A stretch of DNA of 64,000 nt from Mediterraneibacter agrestimuris. Lineage in GTDB: Bacteria > Bacillota > Clostridia > Lachnospirales > Lachnospiraceae. Shown piece by piece: positions 1 to 8,674 of this stretch. The notes under the pieces are model-generated. The model had not been told where the DNA came from. It ran no database searches and was given only the letters and a program-made list of their open reading frames with translations. The translations under genes were made by a program, and so were the position numbers. How positions within the stretch are numbered: position 1 is the stretch's first letter; the number at the start of each line of letters is the position of its first letter. The stretch is taken from assembly GCF_943193195.1 (NCBI RefSeq), contig NZ_CALPDG010000009.1, positions 1 to 64,000 of the forward strand, in the 5' to 3' direction.

Positions 1-211
1 AACCAGAACACATCAGCATAAACGAGCACTCGCGTTGACTTCCCGTAAATTTATACGTCTGCTCTTTGGTCTGCTGGGCAAGGGCCAACTCTACTCTCTG
101 GAAAAGAGTAGGTAATCCATATCGAATTCCTAACTTACGTCTTTTTTTGAGAAACAAGCCGTAGGTTTATTAAGATTACCCTTTTCCCTGAAAATCTTTT
201 TAAAATAACTC

Positions 212-241
212 TTGACTATTTACCAAATTGCTTTCTATGAT
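212..241 (+). promoter_or_regulatory. Sigma-A-type promoter
   Basis: TTGACT at 212-217 and TATGAT at 236-241 are separated by 18 bp. No coding sequence follows before the hairpin at 323-364, so the promoter may drive a short non-coding transcript. Function is inferred from hexamers only. Confidence 0.5.
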
Positions 242-247
242 GCTGCC

Positions 248-366
248 CGTAAGCTGATTCGTTATTATTCAATATAACAGAGGAAAGTGACAGGAGAGTG
301 ACAATTTCATAAAAACAGAAAAATACGGCAAGGGTATGTGGAGCACTCCTCAGCCGCATTTTTTAT
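248..366 (+). ncRNA. Candidate small RNA (promoter-to-terminator unit)
   Basis: About 120 nt lie between the promoter at 212-241 and a hairpin with a T-run at 323-364, with no credible open reading frame. The transcript would carry a near-repeat (GAAAGTGACA / GAGAGTGACA). I do not recognise an RNA family. The stretch 1-211 upstream is also non-coding, with short hairpins and a T-run near 140-147 but nothing I can name. This could equally be the end of an upstream transcription unit. Confidence 0.3.
323..364 (+). terminator. Rho-independent terminator
   Basis: The arms ATACGGC (323-329) and GCCGCAT (353-359) pair with one mismatch around an inner GGA/TCC stem and are followed by a run of T residues. 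Confidence 0.55.
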
Positions 367-483
367 GTCTTATACAGTTATTTCTAGTCTTCTTTTTCCA
401 TGGATACGGACCTTTTTCATATCTGCCTGTACCGTTAATTATATAAAATTCTTTAGATTTATGCAACTTGAGGAATGAGGAAT

Positions 484-627
484 GTTACTTTTCACACCCG
501 GGCCGTGCACTACGCTGCACGGCCTGGGACCAGTACAGTATCGGGGCTGGAATCCGGTTTCTTGCCGTAAGGCAACTTTAAATAGACCGGATTCGTTGCT
601 TTGAGCACCGTAGGTGTGAAAAGTAAC
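484..627. repeat. Structured repeat with GTTAC/GTAAC ends, copy 1
   Basis: A perfect 15-bp inverted repeat (484-498 with 613-627) encloses further hairpins: CCGTGCA/TGCACGG near 502-520, AATCCGGT/ACCGGATT, and TTGCC/GGCAA. The outer ends GTTACT and AGTAAC resemble several shorter elements in this window (2358, 40952, 52677, 56302). It has no coding potential and lies just upstream of the metK promoter. Confidence 0.55.
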
Positions 628-636
628 GATTTGTGG

Positions 637-665
637 TTGACTTTTAAAAAGAAACGGTGTAAAGT
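637..665 (+). promoter_or_regulatory. metK promoter
   Basis: TTGACT (637-642) and TAAAGT (660-665) are 17 bp apart. The predicted start near 672 would place the whole SAM riboswitch at the 5' end of the transcript. Confidence 0.65.
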
Positions 666-694
666 AATCTTACTAGAAACAGAATAATGCAACT

Positions 695-798
695 TTCTCT
701 TATTCAGAGCAGTGGAGATACAAAGGATCTGTGAAGCTGCGGCAACCCCTTTTAAAGGAAGGTGCCAGCCTGAGCGATGAAGTCGAACAATAAGGGGA
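695..798 (+). ncRNA. SAM-I (S-box) riboswitch
   Basis: Conserved S-box landmarks are present in order: CTTATTCAGAG at the P1 5' side, GTGGAG, GAAGC, GGCAACC, AAGGTGCCA, and the closing CAATAAGG. P1 pairs 699-704 with 789-794 and extends to 695/798. It sits upstream of the SAM synthetase gene, the classical arrangement for feedback repression by S-adenosylmethionine. Confidence 0.9.
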
Positions 799-854
799 TT
801 GTTATGATAATAATTACGACAGTCCGCTTTTTACGCGAAAAGCAACGAGTCGGG

Positions 855-922
855 ATGAATAAGAGGGAGAACCGTTGAGAATTCTGCTTGCAGAAGTTCC
901 AACGGTTCTCCCTCTTATTCAT
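855..922 (+). terminator. Expression-platform hairpin of the S-box leader
   Basis: A perfect 23-bp inverted repeat (855-877 with 900-922) encloses a second small stem (882-887 with 890-895). It is in the place expected for the S-box terminator but is followed by GGGGCG rather than a T-tract; the T-rich part is inside the 3' arm. The remaining leader to 1048 contains two imperfect copies of an AGAAGYGCAGTTTCGAGA sequence (about 943-960 and 981-998). Confidence 0.6.
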
Positions 923-1048
923 GGGGCGATTGCCCGCAGTCAAGAAGTGCAGTTTCGAGACACAGCGGCGAGGAAACAGAAGAAGCGCAGTTTCGAGAAA
1001 TAGCCAATAGAGAAGAGAAAGGCAAGTATAAGAAAAAGGAGAATACAA

Positions 1049-2239
1049 ATGGAAAAGATTTTATTTACTTCAGAATCAGTAACAGAAGGACATCCGGATA
1101 AGATGTGCGACCAGATTTCAGATGCTATTCTGGACGCTTTGGTAGAGCAGGATCCGATGAGCCGTGTTGCCTGCGAGACATGTACGACTACAGGTCTTGT
1201 AATGGTGATGGGAGAAATTACGACCAACGCTTATGTGGACATTCAAAAAATTGTCCGCGACACAGTGCGTGAAATCGGATATACAAGAGCAAAATATGGA
1301 TTTGATGCAGAAACCTGCGGTGTTATTACGGCAATCGACGAACAGTCAGCAGACATTGCTCTTGGAGTAGACAAGGCTTTGGAAGCAAAGGAAAAACAAA
1401 TGTCTGATGAAGATGCTATTGAAGCGATCGGTGCAGGAGATCAGGGGATGATGTTCGGATATGCATCTGATGAGACAGAAGAGTATATGCCGTATCCGAT
1501 CGCTATGGCACACAAGCTGGCATTACAGCTCACAAAGGTGAGAAAGGATGGAACGCTTGATTATCTTCGTCCGGACGGTAAAACGCAGGTTACAGTAGAA
1601 TATGATGAGAATGGAAATCCGAAACGTCTGGAAGCGATTGTACTTTCTACACAGCATGACCCGGAAGTAACACAGGAGCAGATTCATAAGGATATTAAGG
1701 AATATGTATTTAAACCGATTCTTCCGGCAGATATGGTGGATCAGGATACAAAGTTCTTTATTAATCCGACAGGACGTTTTGTAATTGGCGGACCTCATGG
1801 AGACAGTGGTTTGACAGGACGAAAGATTATCGTGGATACATACGGCGGTATGGCAAGCCACGGCGGCGGTGCATTTTCCGGAAAGGACTGTACAAAGGTA
1901 GATCGTTCTGCAGCTTATGCGGCACGTTATGCTGCAAAAAATATCGTAGCAGCAGGGCTTGCAAAGAAGTGTGAGATTCAGCTTGCTTATGCGATTGGTG
2001 TTGCACATCCCACTTCTGTTCGTGTTAATACTTATGGAACAGGTGTTGTTTCTGATACCAAACTGGTAGAGATTATCCGTGAGAACTTTGATCTGCGTCC
2101 GGCGGGTATTATCAAGATGCTGGATCTTCGCCGTCCGATTTATAAACAGACAGCGGCATACGGACATTTTGGAAGAACAGATGTAAGTCTTCCTTGGGAG
2201 CAGTTAGACAAGGCAGAAGAGCTAAAGAAGTATTTGTAA
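1049..2239 (+). CDS. metK: S-adenosylmethionine synthetase
   Basis: Methionine adenosyltransferase makes S-adenosylmethionine from ATP and methionine in the cytoplasm. The 396-aa protein has the usual family length and motifs: GHPDK at residues 14-18, [12 protein letters not shown] from residue 128, [13 protein letters not shown] near 248, and the glycine-rich GGGAFSGKD loop near 273. A strong AAAAGGAG site precedes the ATG. Control by the upstream S-box is clear from sequence. The gene stands alone and is followed by a short structured repeat before the next two-component system. Confidence 0.98.
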   Translation: MEKILFTSESVTEGHPDKMCDQISDAILDALVEQDPMSRVACETCTTTGLVMVMGEITTNAYVDIQKIVRDTVREIGYTRAKYGFDAETCGVITAIDEQSADIALGVDKALEAKEKQMSDEDAIEAIGAGDQGMMFGYASDETEEYMPYPIAMAHKLALQLTKVRKDGTLDYLRPDGKTQVTVEYDENGNPKRLEAIVLSTQHDPEVTQEQIHKDIKEYVFKPILPADMVDQDTKFFINPTGRFVIGGPHGDSGLTGRKIIVDTYGGMASHGGGAFSGKDCTKVDRSAAYAARYAAKNIVAAGLAKKCEIQLAYAIGVAHPTSVRVNTYGTGVVSDTKLVEIIRENFDLRPAGIIKMLDLRRPIYKQTAAYGHFGRTDVSLPWEQLDKAEELKKYL

Positions 2240-2357
2240 ATGGTTAATAAAAGTAACGATTCTATTAAATTTCAATAAAACTAACAGCGGACATCTTGCG
2301 GTGTCCGCTTTATTTATGGTACTGTTAATGACAGGAGACAGAAACAGTGGTCTGTTT

Positions 2358-2392
2358 GTTACTGTGCACAGCAGCAGGCTGTGAACAGTAAC
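2358..2392. repeat. Short GTTAC-hairpin-GTAAC repeat, copy 2
   Basis: GTTACTGT (2358-2365) pairs with ACAGTAAC (2385-2392), and CACAGC pairs with GCTGTG inside. It matches the ends of the copies at 34335-34443 and 40952-40986. It lies between metK and the histidine kinase gene. Confidence 0.55.
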
Positions 2393-2421
2393 ATCTGTTT
2401 TATACAATGTGGAGGCGGAGG

Positions 2422-3477
2422 ATGAAACTTAGAACAAAACTGATTATTTCATTTATGGCAGTGGTCATTCTTACTACGCTTTTGACTACGGTGGGCGTGC
2501 GGATGCTTGCGTTAGAGGCAATGGGAGATGTGCAGCAGATGTACATGATTGTTATTTTCGTGACGGTGGCACTTTTAATTTACTGGATTTACCGAACGAT
2601 TTCGATTCCTCTTGCTAAGCTGCAGCGGGCAGTCCGCAATATCAAGGAAGGCAATTTGGATTTTGAGATTCACGCTGAGGCGGATGACGAGATTGGACAG
2701 CTTTGTCAGGACTTTGAAGAAATGCGTCTTCGTCTGAAGGCAAATGCAGAAGAGAAGATTGCATATGACAGGGAAAATAAAGAATTGATCAGTAACATTT
2801 CCCATGATCTGAAGACTCCTATTACCGCGATTAAAGGGTATGTGGAGGGAATTATGGATGGTGTTGCGGATACGCCGGAAAAGATGGACAGATACATCAA
2901 AACGATATACAATAAAGCCAATGAGATGGATTTGCTCATCAATGAGCTGACCCTTTATTCTAAGATTGACACGAATAGGATTCCGTATAATTTTACGACA
3001 ATTTCGGCGAAAGATTATTTTTCCGACTGTGCAGAGGATTTGTATATCGAGCTGGAATCGAAGGGGGTAGTTTTTGAATATCACAATTATATAGAGGAAG
3101 ATTCTAAGGTCATTGTAGATCCGGAACAGCTTAGAAGGGTGATTAGCAATATTGTCTCCAATTCTATGAAATATACAGATAAGCCGCGGCGGAATATTAC
3201 AATGAATGTCCGGGATGTGGGAGATTTTATTCAGATAGAATTAGGCGATAACGGTAAAGGAATTGCGGCAAAGGATTTACCGAATATATTTGACCGTTTT
3301 TACCGGACAGATGCGTCACGAAATTCATCCAAAGGCGGCAGCGGAATCGGACTGTCTATTGTGAAGAAGATTGTTGAAGAGCATGGCGGCAAAATTTGGG
3401 CGGTCAGTGAAGAAGGGAAAGGAACAACAATGTATTTTGTTGTCAGAAAATATCAGGAGGTGCCGATGAATGAGTAA
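2422..3477 (+). CDS. Sensor histidine kinase (HAMP-HisKA-HATPase)
   Basis: Membrane sensor kinase, about 351 aa from the ATG at 2422, chosen because GGAGGCGGAGG lies just upstream; an in-frame ATG at 2407 is less likely. Two membrane segments (about 7-29 and 40-56) are separated by only about ten residues, so there is almost no extracellular sensor. A HAMP linker (58-110) follows, then the phospho-acceptor SHDLKTP box (His about 128) and an ATPase domain with N, G1 (DNGKGI) and G2 (GGSGIGLS) boxes. It overlaps the regulator gene by 8 nt, implying co-translation. The signal is unknown; the short loop suggests membrane sensing. Confidence 0.9.
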   Translation: MKLRTKLIISFMAVVILTTLLTTVGVRMLALEAMGDVQQMYMIVIFVTVALLIYWIYRTISIPLAKLQRAVRNIKEGNLDFEIHAEADDEIGQLCQDFEEMRLRLKANAEEKIAYDRENKELISNISHDLKTPITAIKGYVEGIMDGVADTPEKMDRYIKTIYNKANEMDLLINELTLYSKIDTNRIPYNFTTISAKDYFSDCAEDLYIELESKGVVFEYHNYIEEDSKVIVDPEQLRRVISNIVSNSMKYTDKPRRNITMNVRDVGDFIQIELGDNGKGIAAKDLPNIFDRFYRTDASRNSSKGGSGIGLSIVKKIVEEHGGKIWAVSEEGKGTTMYFVVRKYQEVPMNE

Positions 3478-4162
3478 ACGGATTTTGATTGTTGAAGATG
3501 AAGAGAGTATTGCAGATCTTGAGAAGGACTATCTGGAATTGAGCAATTTTGAAGTGGAGGTTGCGAATGACGGACAGACAGGTCTGAATCTGGCAATGAA
3601 CAGTGATTTTGATCTGATCATTCTGGATTTGATGCTTCCGGGGGTGGACGGATTTGAAATTTGCCGTCAGGTGCGCGGCAGCAAGAATACACCGATTATT
3701 ATGGTGTCTGCTAAAAAGGACGATATTGATAAAATCAGAGGTTTAGGTTTAGGAGCTGACGACTATATGACGAAGCCGTTCAGCCCAAGTGAACTGGTGG
3801 CTCGTGTGAAGGCACATCTGGCGAGATATGAACGTCTGATTGGAAGCGTGGTGGAGGAAAACGAGATTATCGAAATCCGTGGGCTGAAGATTGATACTAC
3901 AGCAAGACGAGTATGGGTGAACGGTGAGGAACGCTCTTTTACTACAAAGGAATTTGACCTGCTCACATTTTTAGCGGGGCATCCGAATCATGTGTATACG
4001 AAGGAAGAACTGTTCCGGGAAATCTGGGATATGGAATCCATTGGGGATATCGCAACTGTAACTGTACATATTAAGAAGATTCGTGAGAAGATTGAATATG
4101 ATACCTCACATCCGCAGTATATTGAGACAATCTGGGGGGTAGGATACAGGTTTAAAGTTTAA
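3470..4162 (+). CDS. OmpR-family response regulator
   Basis: Two-domain response regulator of 230 aa, the usual length. The receiver domain has acidic residues at VEDEE, the phospho-acceptor Asp53 (LILDLMLPG) and the conserved Lys in the TKPF loop. The C-terminal half is a winged helix with the family signature FTTKEFDLL and the TVTVHIKKIREKIE recognition helix. It starts inside the kinase gene and is its cognate partner. Target genes cannot be inferred from this sequence. Confidence 0.93.
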   Translation: MSKRILIVEDEESIADLEKDYLELSNFEVEVANDGQTGLNLAMNSDFDLIILDLMLPGVDGFEICRQVRGSKNTPIIMVSAKKDDIDKIRGLGLGADDYMTKPFSPSELVARVKAHLARYERLIGSVVEENEIIEIRGLKIDTTARRVWVNGEERSFTTKEFDLLTFLAGHPNHVYTKEELFREIWDMESIGDIATVTVHIKKIREKIEYDTSHPQYIETIWGVGYRFKV

Positions 4163-4196
4163 AAAGATACTGCAGACAATGTAGAGAAGGAATATA

Positions 4197-4228
4197 AATA
4201 CATCCGGAAGCTTTCTGGGTGTATTTTT
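4197..4228 (+). terminator. Rho-independent terminator after the two-component system
   Basis: AATACATCC (4197-4205) pairs with GGGTGTATT (4217-4225), followed by T residues. Confidence 0.7.
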
Positions 4229-4403
4229 GCTGCTGCTTATTAGGATATCGAACGTTTCCATGAATCCGTGCTCTTTGCCTTTAAAGGCTCTTTGTTTTTG
4301 AACGTATTTGTGGCGGCTGATATCTTAACTATCGACAGCGATTCTTTGCAGAGTTTTGTACTTGCAAATAAAGCGTTGTTTATTTATATTAGTATTAAAG
4401 GAT

Positions 4404-4435
4404 ATAACCGCCTGGTCATAAGGGCAGGCGGTTAT
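4404..4435. repeat. Perfect 11-bp inverted repeat in an intergenic gap
   Basis: ATAACCGCCTG (4404-4414) pairs with CAGGCGGTTAT (4425-4435) around a 10-nt loop. No T-run follows, so it is not a standard terminator. Apart from this and the terminator at 4197-4228, I see nothing coding in 4163-4504. Confidence 0.45.
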
Positions 4436-4504
4436 CACAGTATCAGTAAAAATAGCGGACGATAGTCATCCGGTATATTTGGATATAATGGGGAAGACAA
4501 GAAG

Positions 4505-5398
4505 ATGATTACAAGTACAAGCAATAAAAATGTAAAAGAAGTCGTGCAGCTTCGGAAGAAGAGTAAGGCACGTTCACAGGCGGGGATATTTCTCGTGGAA
4601 GGAATTCGTATGATTCAGGAAGCTCCGCGTGAGCAGCTTTTGAAGCTATATGTGACAGAGGGATTTTATCAAAGACATAAAGAAGATCTGGGGATACAGA
4701 TTATAGGAGATTCCCGTGGAAAACAGAATCATTTGGGGGCGGAAGATACGGAGGGAAGACCTTTTTGTGCGGAACTGGTATCAGACAATGTATTTGAATA
4801 TATGTCAGATACGAAGACCCCACAGGGAGTTCTGGGAATTGTGAAACAGACAAAATATAGTCTGGAGGAAATTCTTGGCGGAAATGTGATGGGAACAGGC
4901 GGCGCCGTACCGGAACAGGCGGCAAGGACACACAGACCTGCGCCCCATCTCGTTACGCTTGACAATTTACAGGATCCGGGGAATCTGGGAACGATATTCC
5001 GTACGGCAGAGGCAGCGGGGGTAACCGGAATTGTGATGAGTAAAGATTGTGTGGATATTTATAATCCAAAGACCATTCGCTCTACTATGGGAGCGATCTA
5101 CCGGATGCCGTTTTTGTATGTAGAGGACTTGAAAGAGACAATAGATACTTTGAAAAAAACAGGAATCCGCGTATATGCGGCGCATCTGGACGGCAAGAAT
5201 GCCTATGATCAGGAAGATTACCGGGGCGGCACGGCATTTTTGATCGGGAATGAGGGAAATGGTCTGCGCCGTGAGATCGCAGACAGTGCAGATGCATGGA
5301 TTCAAATTCCGATGGCGGGACAGGCAGAATCTCTGAATGCGGCTGTTGCTGCGGCAATTCTTATGTTTGAAGCCAGCAGACAGCGCAGGGAGAATTAA
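4505..5398 (+). CDS. TrmH/SpoU-family RNA 2'-O-methyltransferase
   Basis: 297-aa SPOUT-class methyltransferase expected to use SAM to methylate a ribose in rRNA or tRNA. The three SpoU motifs are visible: DNLQDPGNLGTIFRTAEAAG (motif 1, about 156-175), LIGNEGNGL (motif 2, about 242-250) and IPMAGQAESLNAAVAAAI (motif 3). The N-terminal 100 residues resemble the L30e-like substrate-binding domain of RlmB/TsnR relatives. A low-complexity G/A/P-rich linker near residues 125-150 is unusual. The target nucleotide cannot be assigned. Confidence 0.88.
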   Translation: MITSTSNKNVKEVVQLRKKSKARSQAGIFLVEGIRMIQEAPREQLLKLYVTEGFYQRHKEDLGIQIIGDSRGKQNHLGAEDTEGRPFCAELVSDNVFEYMSDTKTPQGVLGIVKQTKYSLEEILGGNVMGTGGAVPEQAARTHRPAPHLVTLDNLQDPGNLGTIFRTAEAAGVTGIVMSKDCVDIYNPKTIRSTMGAIYRMPFLYVEDLKETIDTLKKTGIRVYAAHLDGKNAYDQEDYRGGTAFLIGNEGNGLRREIADSADAWIQIPMAGQAESLNAAVAAAILMFEASRQRREN

Positions 5399-5437
5399 CG
5401 ACTGACTGGTTCAGAGTAATAGTAGAAAGAAGGTGAG

Positions 5438-6652
5438 ATGTTTATGTTGTATACATACCCCGATTATTATTCTGAGTTTCACTGTATCGCCGATGCCTGT
5501 GAGGATACTTGTTGTGCAGGCTGGCAGATCGTAGTGGATGACAGATCGCTGCGCCGTTATCACTGTGAAGACGGACCGTATAAGAAGAAACTGCATGCTT
5601 CTGTTAATTGGAGGCAGAAAGTATTTCGTCAGGACAAGGAGGCGAGGTGTGCGTTTTTGTGTGAGGACAATCTCTGTGATATGTACCGGAACTTGGGCGC
5701 AGACAGTTTGTGCAGAACCTGCCGGCTCTATCCGAGGCACATAGAAGAGTTTGAAGGGATTCGGGAAATTTCTTTGTCTATTTCCTGCCCGGAAGCGGCG
5801 CACCTTCTGATCGAACGAAGGGAGCCGGTGACATTTCATTCGGTAGAAAAAGAAGGTACAGAAGAATATGAGGATTACGACCCGTTTTTATATTCTATGC
5901 TTGCAGACGCAAGAGAATGTTTATTCGAGATTTTGCAGAACCGGAATCTTCCGATGGAAAACCGAATACTGCTCAGCCTTGGTGTTGCCTATGATATGGA
6001 AAACAGAGTTGCCGGAGGTAAATTATTTGAATGTGAAGCAGTTTTTGAGAAGTACCGGAAGCAGACTTGGTTTTTTGCTGCGGGAATGAAAGCGGACAAG
6101 TACCGTAAAGATATGAAAAAGCGATATCTGTTTTCCAGGGAAATGTTCGGGAATCTGCGGGAGCTGGAGCTTCTCAGAAAGGATTGGGAATACCAGTTAA
6201 ATGAGGCAGAAATTCTGTTGTTTGCATATGGGGCGGATGGATACGGTAAGATTCAAGAAGCCTTTTATCAGTGGGAACAGGAGCAGCGAAAGAGTGGGTC
6301 GGAGGATGCAGGCGAGACGGAGACCAAGGAGACAGAAGGCAGAAAGCAGGAGAAGGACTGGGATTGGAACATTTTCAGTGAGCAGTTGATGGTTTATTTT
6401 ATATTTACCTATTTCTGCGGGGCAGTTTATGATGGAGAAATTTTTGTAAATGTGCAGATGGCAGCGGCAAGCGTATCGGTCATATGGGATTTGCTGGCAG
6501 TACGCTGGCTTAAGAATGAGAAGACGCTGGACGCTGAGGATGTAAAAGAGGTAGTGTACCGCTATTCCAGAGAACTGGAGCATTCCGATAAGAACAAAGC
6601 ACATTTTCGGGAGAAGTTAAAAAAACAGAGTACATTATTTTACTGCTTATAA
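5438..6652 (+). CDS. FliB-like cysteine-cluster protein (lysine-N-methylase family)
   Basis: 404-aa protein with an N-terminal cluster of cysteines (CIADACEDTCCAGW at about 14-27, then CAFLCEDNLC and CRTCRLYP), typical of the YkgJ/FliB group annotated as flagellin lysine-N-methylase. These cysteines probably bind a metal cluster. A charged Glu/Lys-rich linker near residues 285-310 separates it from a helical C-terminal region. No flagellar gene is nearby, so the methylase role is only family-based and may be wrong here. The start has an alternative ATG two codons later. Confidence 0.7.
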   Translation: MFMLYTYPDYYSEFHCIADACEDTCCAGWQIVVDDRSLRRYHCEDGPYKKKLHASVNWRQKVFRQDKEARCAFLCEDNLCDMYRNLGADSLCRTCRLYPRHIEEFEGIREISLSISCPEAAHLLIERREPVTFHSVEKEGTEEYEDYDPFLYSMLADARECLFEILQNRNLPMENRILLSLGVAYDMENRVAGGKLFECEAVFEKYRKQTWFFAAGMKADKYRKDMKKRYLFSREMFGNLRELELLRKDWEYQLNEAEILLFAYGADGYGKIQEAFYQWEQEQRKSGSEDAGETETKETEGRKQEKDWDWNIFSEQLMVYFIFTYFCGAVYDGEIFVNVQMAAASVSVIWDLLAVRWLKNEKTLDAEDVKEVVYRYSRELEHSDKNKAHFREKLKKQSTLFYCL

Positions 6653-6774
6653 TAATTTATAAATTAAAATAATAAAAAATTCGCCCGGAACGGTTTTTTT
6701 CCGTAAATGTTCGTGTTAAACTATGAACGGATAAAAGATAAAAGAATGTTTGAAGAAATAAAAGGAGACAGAAA

Positions 6775-8184
6775 ATGGGTGGATTTTTTGGCGTAGCATC
6801 AAAGAAGAACTGTACCTTGGAATTGTTTCATGGCATAGATTATCATTCACATCTCGGAACAAGACGAGGCGGAATGGCGATGTATGGAGAAGCAGGATTT
6901 CAGAGAGCGATTCATAATATCGAGAATTCTCCGTTCCGTACTAAATTTGAAAAAGATGTGGAGGAGATGAACGGGCATCTGGGTATTGGATGCATCTCTG
7001 ATTACGAGCCGCAGCCACTTTTAATTCAGTCACATCTAGGAAGCTTTGCAATTACGACGGTCGGTAAGATTAATAATGAAAAAGAGCTGTTAGGGAAATT
7101 ATATACACACGGACATACGCATTTTCAGGAAATGAGCGGCGGTAAGATTAACGCAACAGAGTTGATCGCTTCTTTGATCTGTAAGGCGGACAGTCTTGTG
7201 GAAGGTATTAAATTTGTACAGGGGCTTGTAGATGGTTCTATGGCGATGCTTCTGATGACAAAAGATGGTTTATATGCTGCCCGTGACAAATATGGGCGGA
7301 CTCCGCTGTTTATCGGAAAGCGTGAGGATGGTTATTGTGTATCTTTTGAGAGCTTTGCATATATCAATCTGGGATTTTGCGATTATAAAGAGTTAGGACC
7401 TGCGGAGATTGTACATATCACAGCAGACAGTGTGGAAACAGTCAGCCCTCCGGGAGAAGAACTGAAGATATGTTCATTTATGTGGGTATATTATGGGTAT
7501 CCCACATCGACTTATGAAGGTGTCAATGTGGAGGAAATGCGTTACAAATGCGGAAGTATGCTGGCGAAGCGTGACGAGGATAATGTGTCGCCGGATATTG
7601 TAGCGGGCGTGCCGGATTCCGGGATTGCTCATGCAATCGGATATGCCAATGAATCGGGGATTCCGTATGCGAGGCCGTTTATCAAATATACGCCGACATG
7701 GGCACGGTCTTTCATGCCGACCAATCAGAGTCAGCGTGAGTTGGTTGCCAGAATGAAGCTGATTCCGGTGCAGGCATTGATCGAGGATAAGAAACTGCTT
7801 TTGATAGATGATTCCATCGTACGTGGAACACAGCTTAAGGAGACAACAGACTTCCTGTATCAGAGCGGAGCCGAAGAGGTACATGTGCGCCCGGCATGCC
7901 CGCCGCTTCTGTTCGGGTGTAAGTATTTGAATTTCTCACGTTCTAAGTCAGAACTGGATTTGATAACGAGAAGGATCATTGCAGAGCGAGAAGAAGAGGT
8001 GACGCCGGAGATTCTGGCAGAATATGCAGATCCGTGCAGTAAAAAATACGAAGAGATGGTAGAGGAGATACGGAAACGCCAGAATTTTACATCATTGCGT
8101 TTTCATCGGCTGGATGACCTGGTTGAGGCGATCGGGCTGCCGAAGTGTAAGCTGTGTACATATTGTTTTGATGGAAAAGAATAA
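6775..8184 (+). CDS. PurF-like amidophosphoribosyltransferase paralogue without the N-terminal Cys
   Basis: 469-aa protein with an N-terminal class-II glutamine amidotransferase fold (HSHLGTRRGGMAMY and the NNEKEL region) and a C-terminal phosphoribosyltransferase domain with the PRPP loop LLIDDSIVRGTQLKE. Normal PurF begins Met-Cys-Gly, and the exposed Cys is the glutaminase nucleophile. Here the protein begins MGGFFGVAS and the first cysteine is residue 13. Glutamine hydrolysis by the usual mechanism therefore looks impossible. The enzyme may use ammonia, act as a regulatory paralogue, or serve another PRPP reaction. SD is AAAGGAG. Confidence 0.85.
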   Translation: MGGFFGVASKKNCTLELFHGIDYHSHLGTRRGGMAMYGEAGFQRAIHNIENSPFRTKFEKDVEEMNGHLGIGCISDYEPQPLLIQSHLGSFAITTVGKINNEKELLGKLYTHGHTHFQEMSGGKINATELIASLICKADSLVEGIKFVQGLVDGSMAMLLMTKDGLYAARDKYGRTPLFIGKREDGYCVSFESFAYINLGFCDYKELGPAEIVHITADSVETVSPPGEELKICSFMWVYYGYPTSTYEGVNVEEMRYKCGSMLAKRDEDNVSPDIVAGVPDSGIAHAIGYANESGIPYARPFIKYTPTWARSFMPTNQSQRELVARMKLIPVQALIEDKKLLLIDDSIVRGTQLKETTDFLYQSGAEEVHVRPACPPLLFGCKYLNFSRSKSELDLITRRIIAEREEEVTPEILAEYADPCSKKYEEMVEEIRKRQNFTSLRFHRLDDLVEAIGLPKCKLCTYCFDGKE

Positions 8185-8201
8185 GAAAATTAAAAAAACT
8201 A

Positions 8202-8230
8202 TTGATTTTTGTTTGAACCTATGATATGAT
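8202..8230 (+). promoter_or_regulatory. tRNA-Gly promoter
   Basis: TTGATT (8202-8207) and TATGAT (8225-8230) are 17 bp apart, about 22 bp upstream of the tRNA. Confidence 0.7.
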
Positions 8231-8251
8231 AACACTCGTGTCAGAGATGAT

Positions 8252-8322
8252 GCGGGTGTAGTTCAATGGTAGAACACCAGCCTTCCAAGCTGGATACGTG
8301 GGTTCGATTCCCATCACCCGCT
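8252..8322 (+). tRNA. tRNA-Gly (anticodon UCC)
   Basis: A cloverleaf can be drawn: acceptor stem GCGGGTG (8252-8258) with CACCCGC (8315-8321), D arm with GTTCAATGGTAGAAC, anticodon arm with loop CTTCCAA giving UCC, and T arm with GGTTCGATTCC. The 3' CCA is not encoded. A run of six T follows immediately and may end the transcript. It stands alone. Confidence 0.95.
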
Positions 8323-8360
8323 TTTTTCATACCATTTTATATGAACAGAGAATAAAGTTA

Positions 8361-8389
8361 CGGCATAAGCTCATAATGAGTTTATGCCG
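8361..8389. repeat. Inverted repeat downstream of tRNA-Gly
   Basis: CGGCATAA/TTATGCCG with inner CTCAT/ATGAG forms a long hairpin, followed by TTTCCTG rather than a clean T-run. The rest of 8323-8674 holds the NrdR-box region described separately and no convincing gene. Confidence 0.45.
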
Positions 8390-8553
8390 TTTCCTGTGTC
8401 ACAAAAACCCTCTGGAGGATGCGCACATGGCACGAGAATGCACCAAGGCGCAATCCTTATTTGTGGTTATTAGAATTATCAGATAATAACTGGAAAAATT
8501 AAAAAAAGTTTCTCTTCCATTTTACAATGGAATATGGTATTGTAGACTAACAG

Positions 8554-8599
8554 ATACAATATATGGTGTCTGTAAATGGTAAAAAACTATATTTTGTTG
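8554..8599 (+). promoter_or_regulatory. Tandem NrdR boxes upstream of nrdD
   Basis: Box 1, ATACAATATATGGTGT (8554-8569), and box 2, AAACTATATTTTGTTG (8584-8599), resemble the 16-bp NrdR palindrome. They start 30 bp apart, about three helical turns, which is the spacing known for NrdR operators of ribonucleotide reductase genes. nrdR itself is not in the window. A possible promoter lies just upstream (TTTACA at 8521) but is uncertain. Confidence 0.6.
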
Positions 8600-8674
8600 T
8601 AAAAAGGGCAAAAACTCAGGGTATAAGTGCGAAAAGCACTAGTAATATTAAGAAAAAAGGGGAGATGAAATAAG

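Noticed and set aside
510-1048. Minus-strand open reading frames over the metK leader
   Set aside because: They run antisense to the S-box riboswitch and structured repeats and lack start signals.
4268-4465. 65-aa open reading frame between the regulator and methyltransferase genes
   Set aside because: No ribosome binding site, spans an inverted repeat, and shows no protein-like pattern.
8298-8486. 62-aa open reading frame starting in tRNA-Gly
   Set aside because: It begins inside the tRNA and runs through a hairpin; no ribosome binding site.
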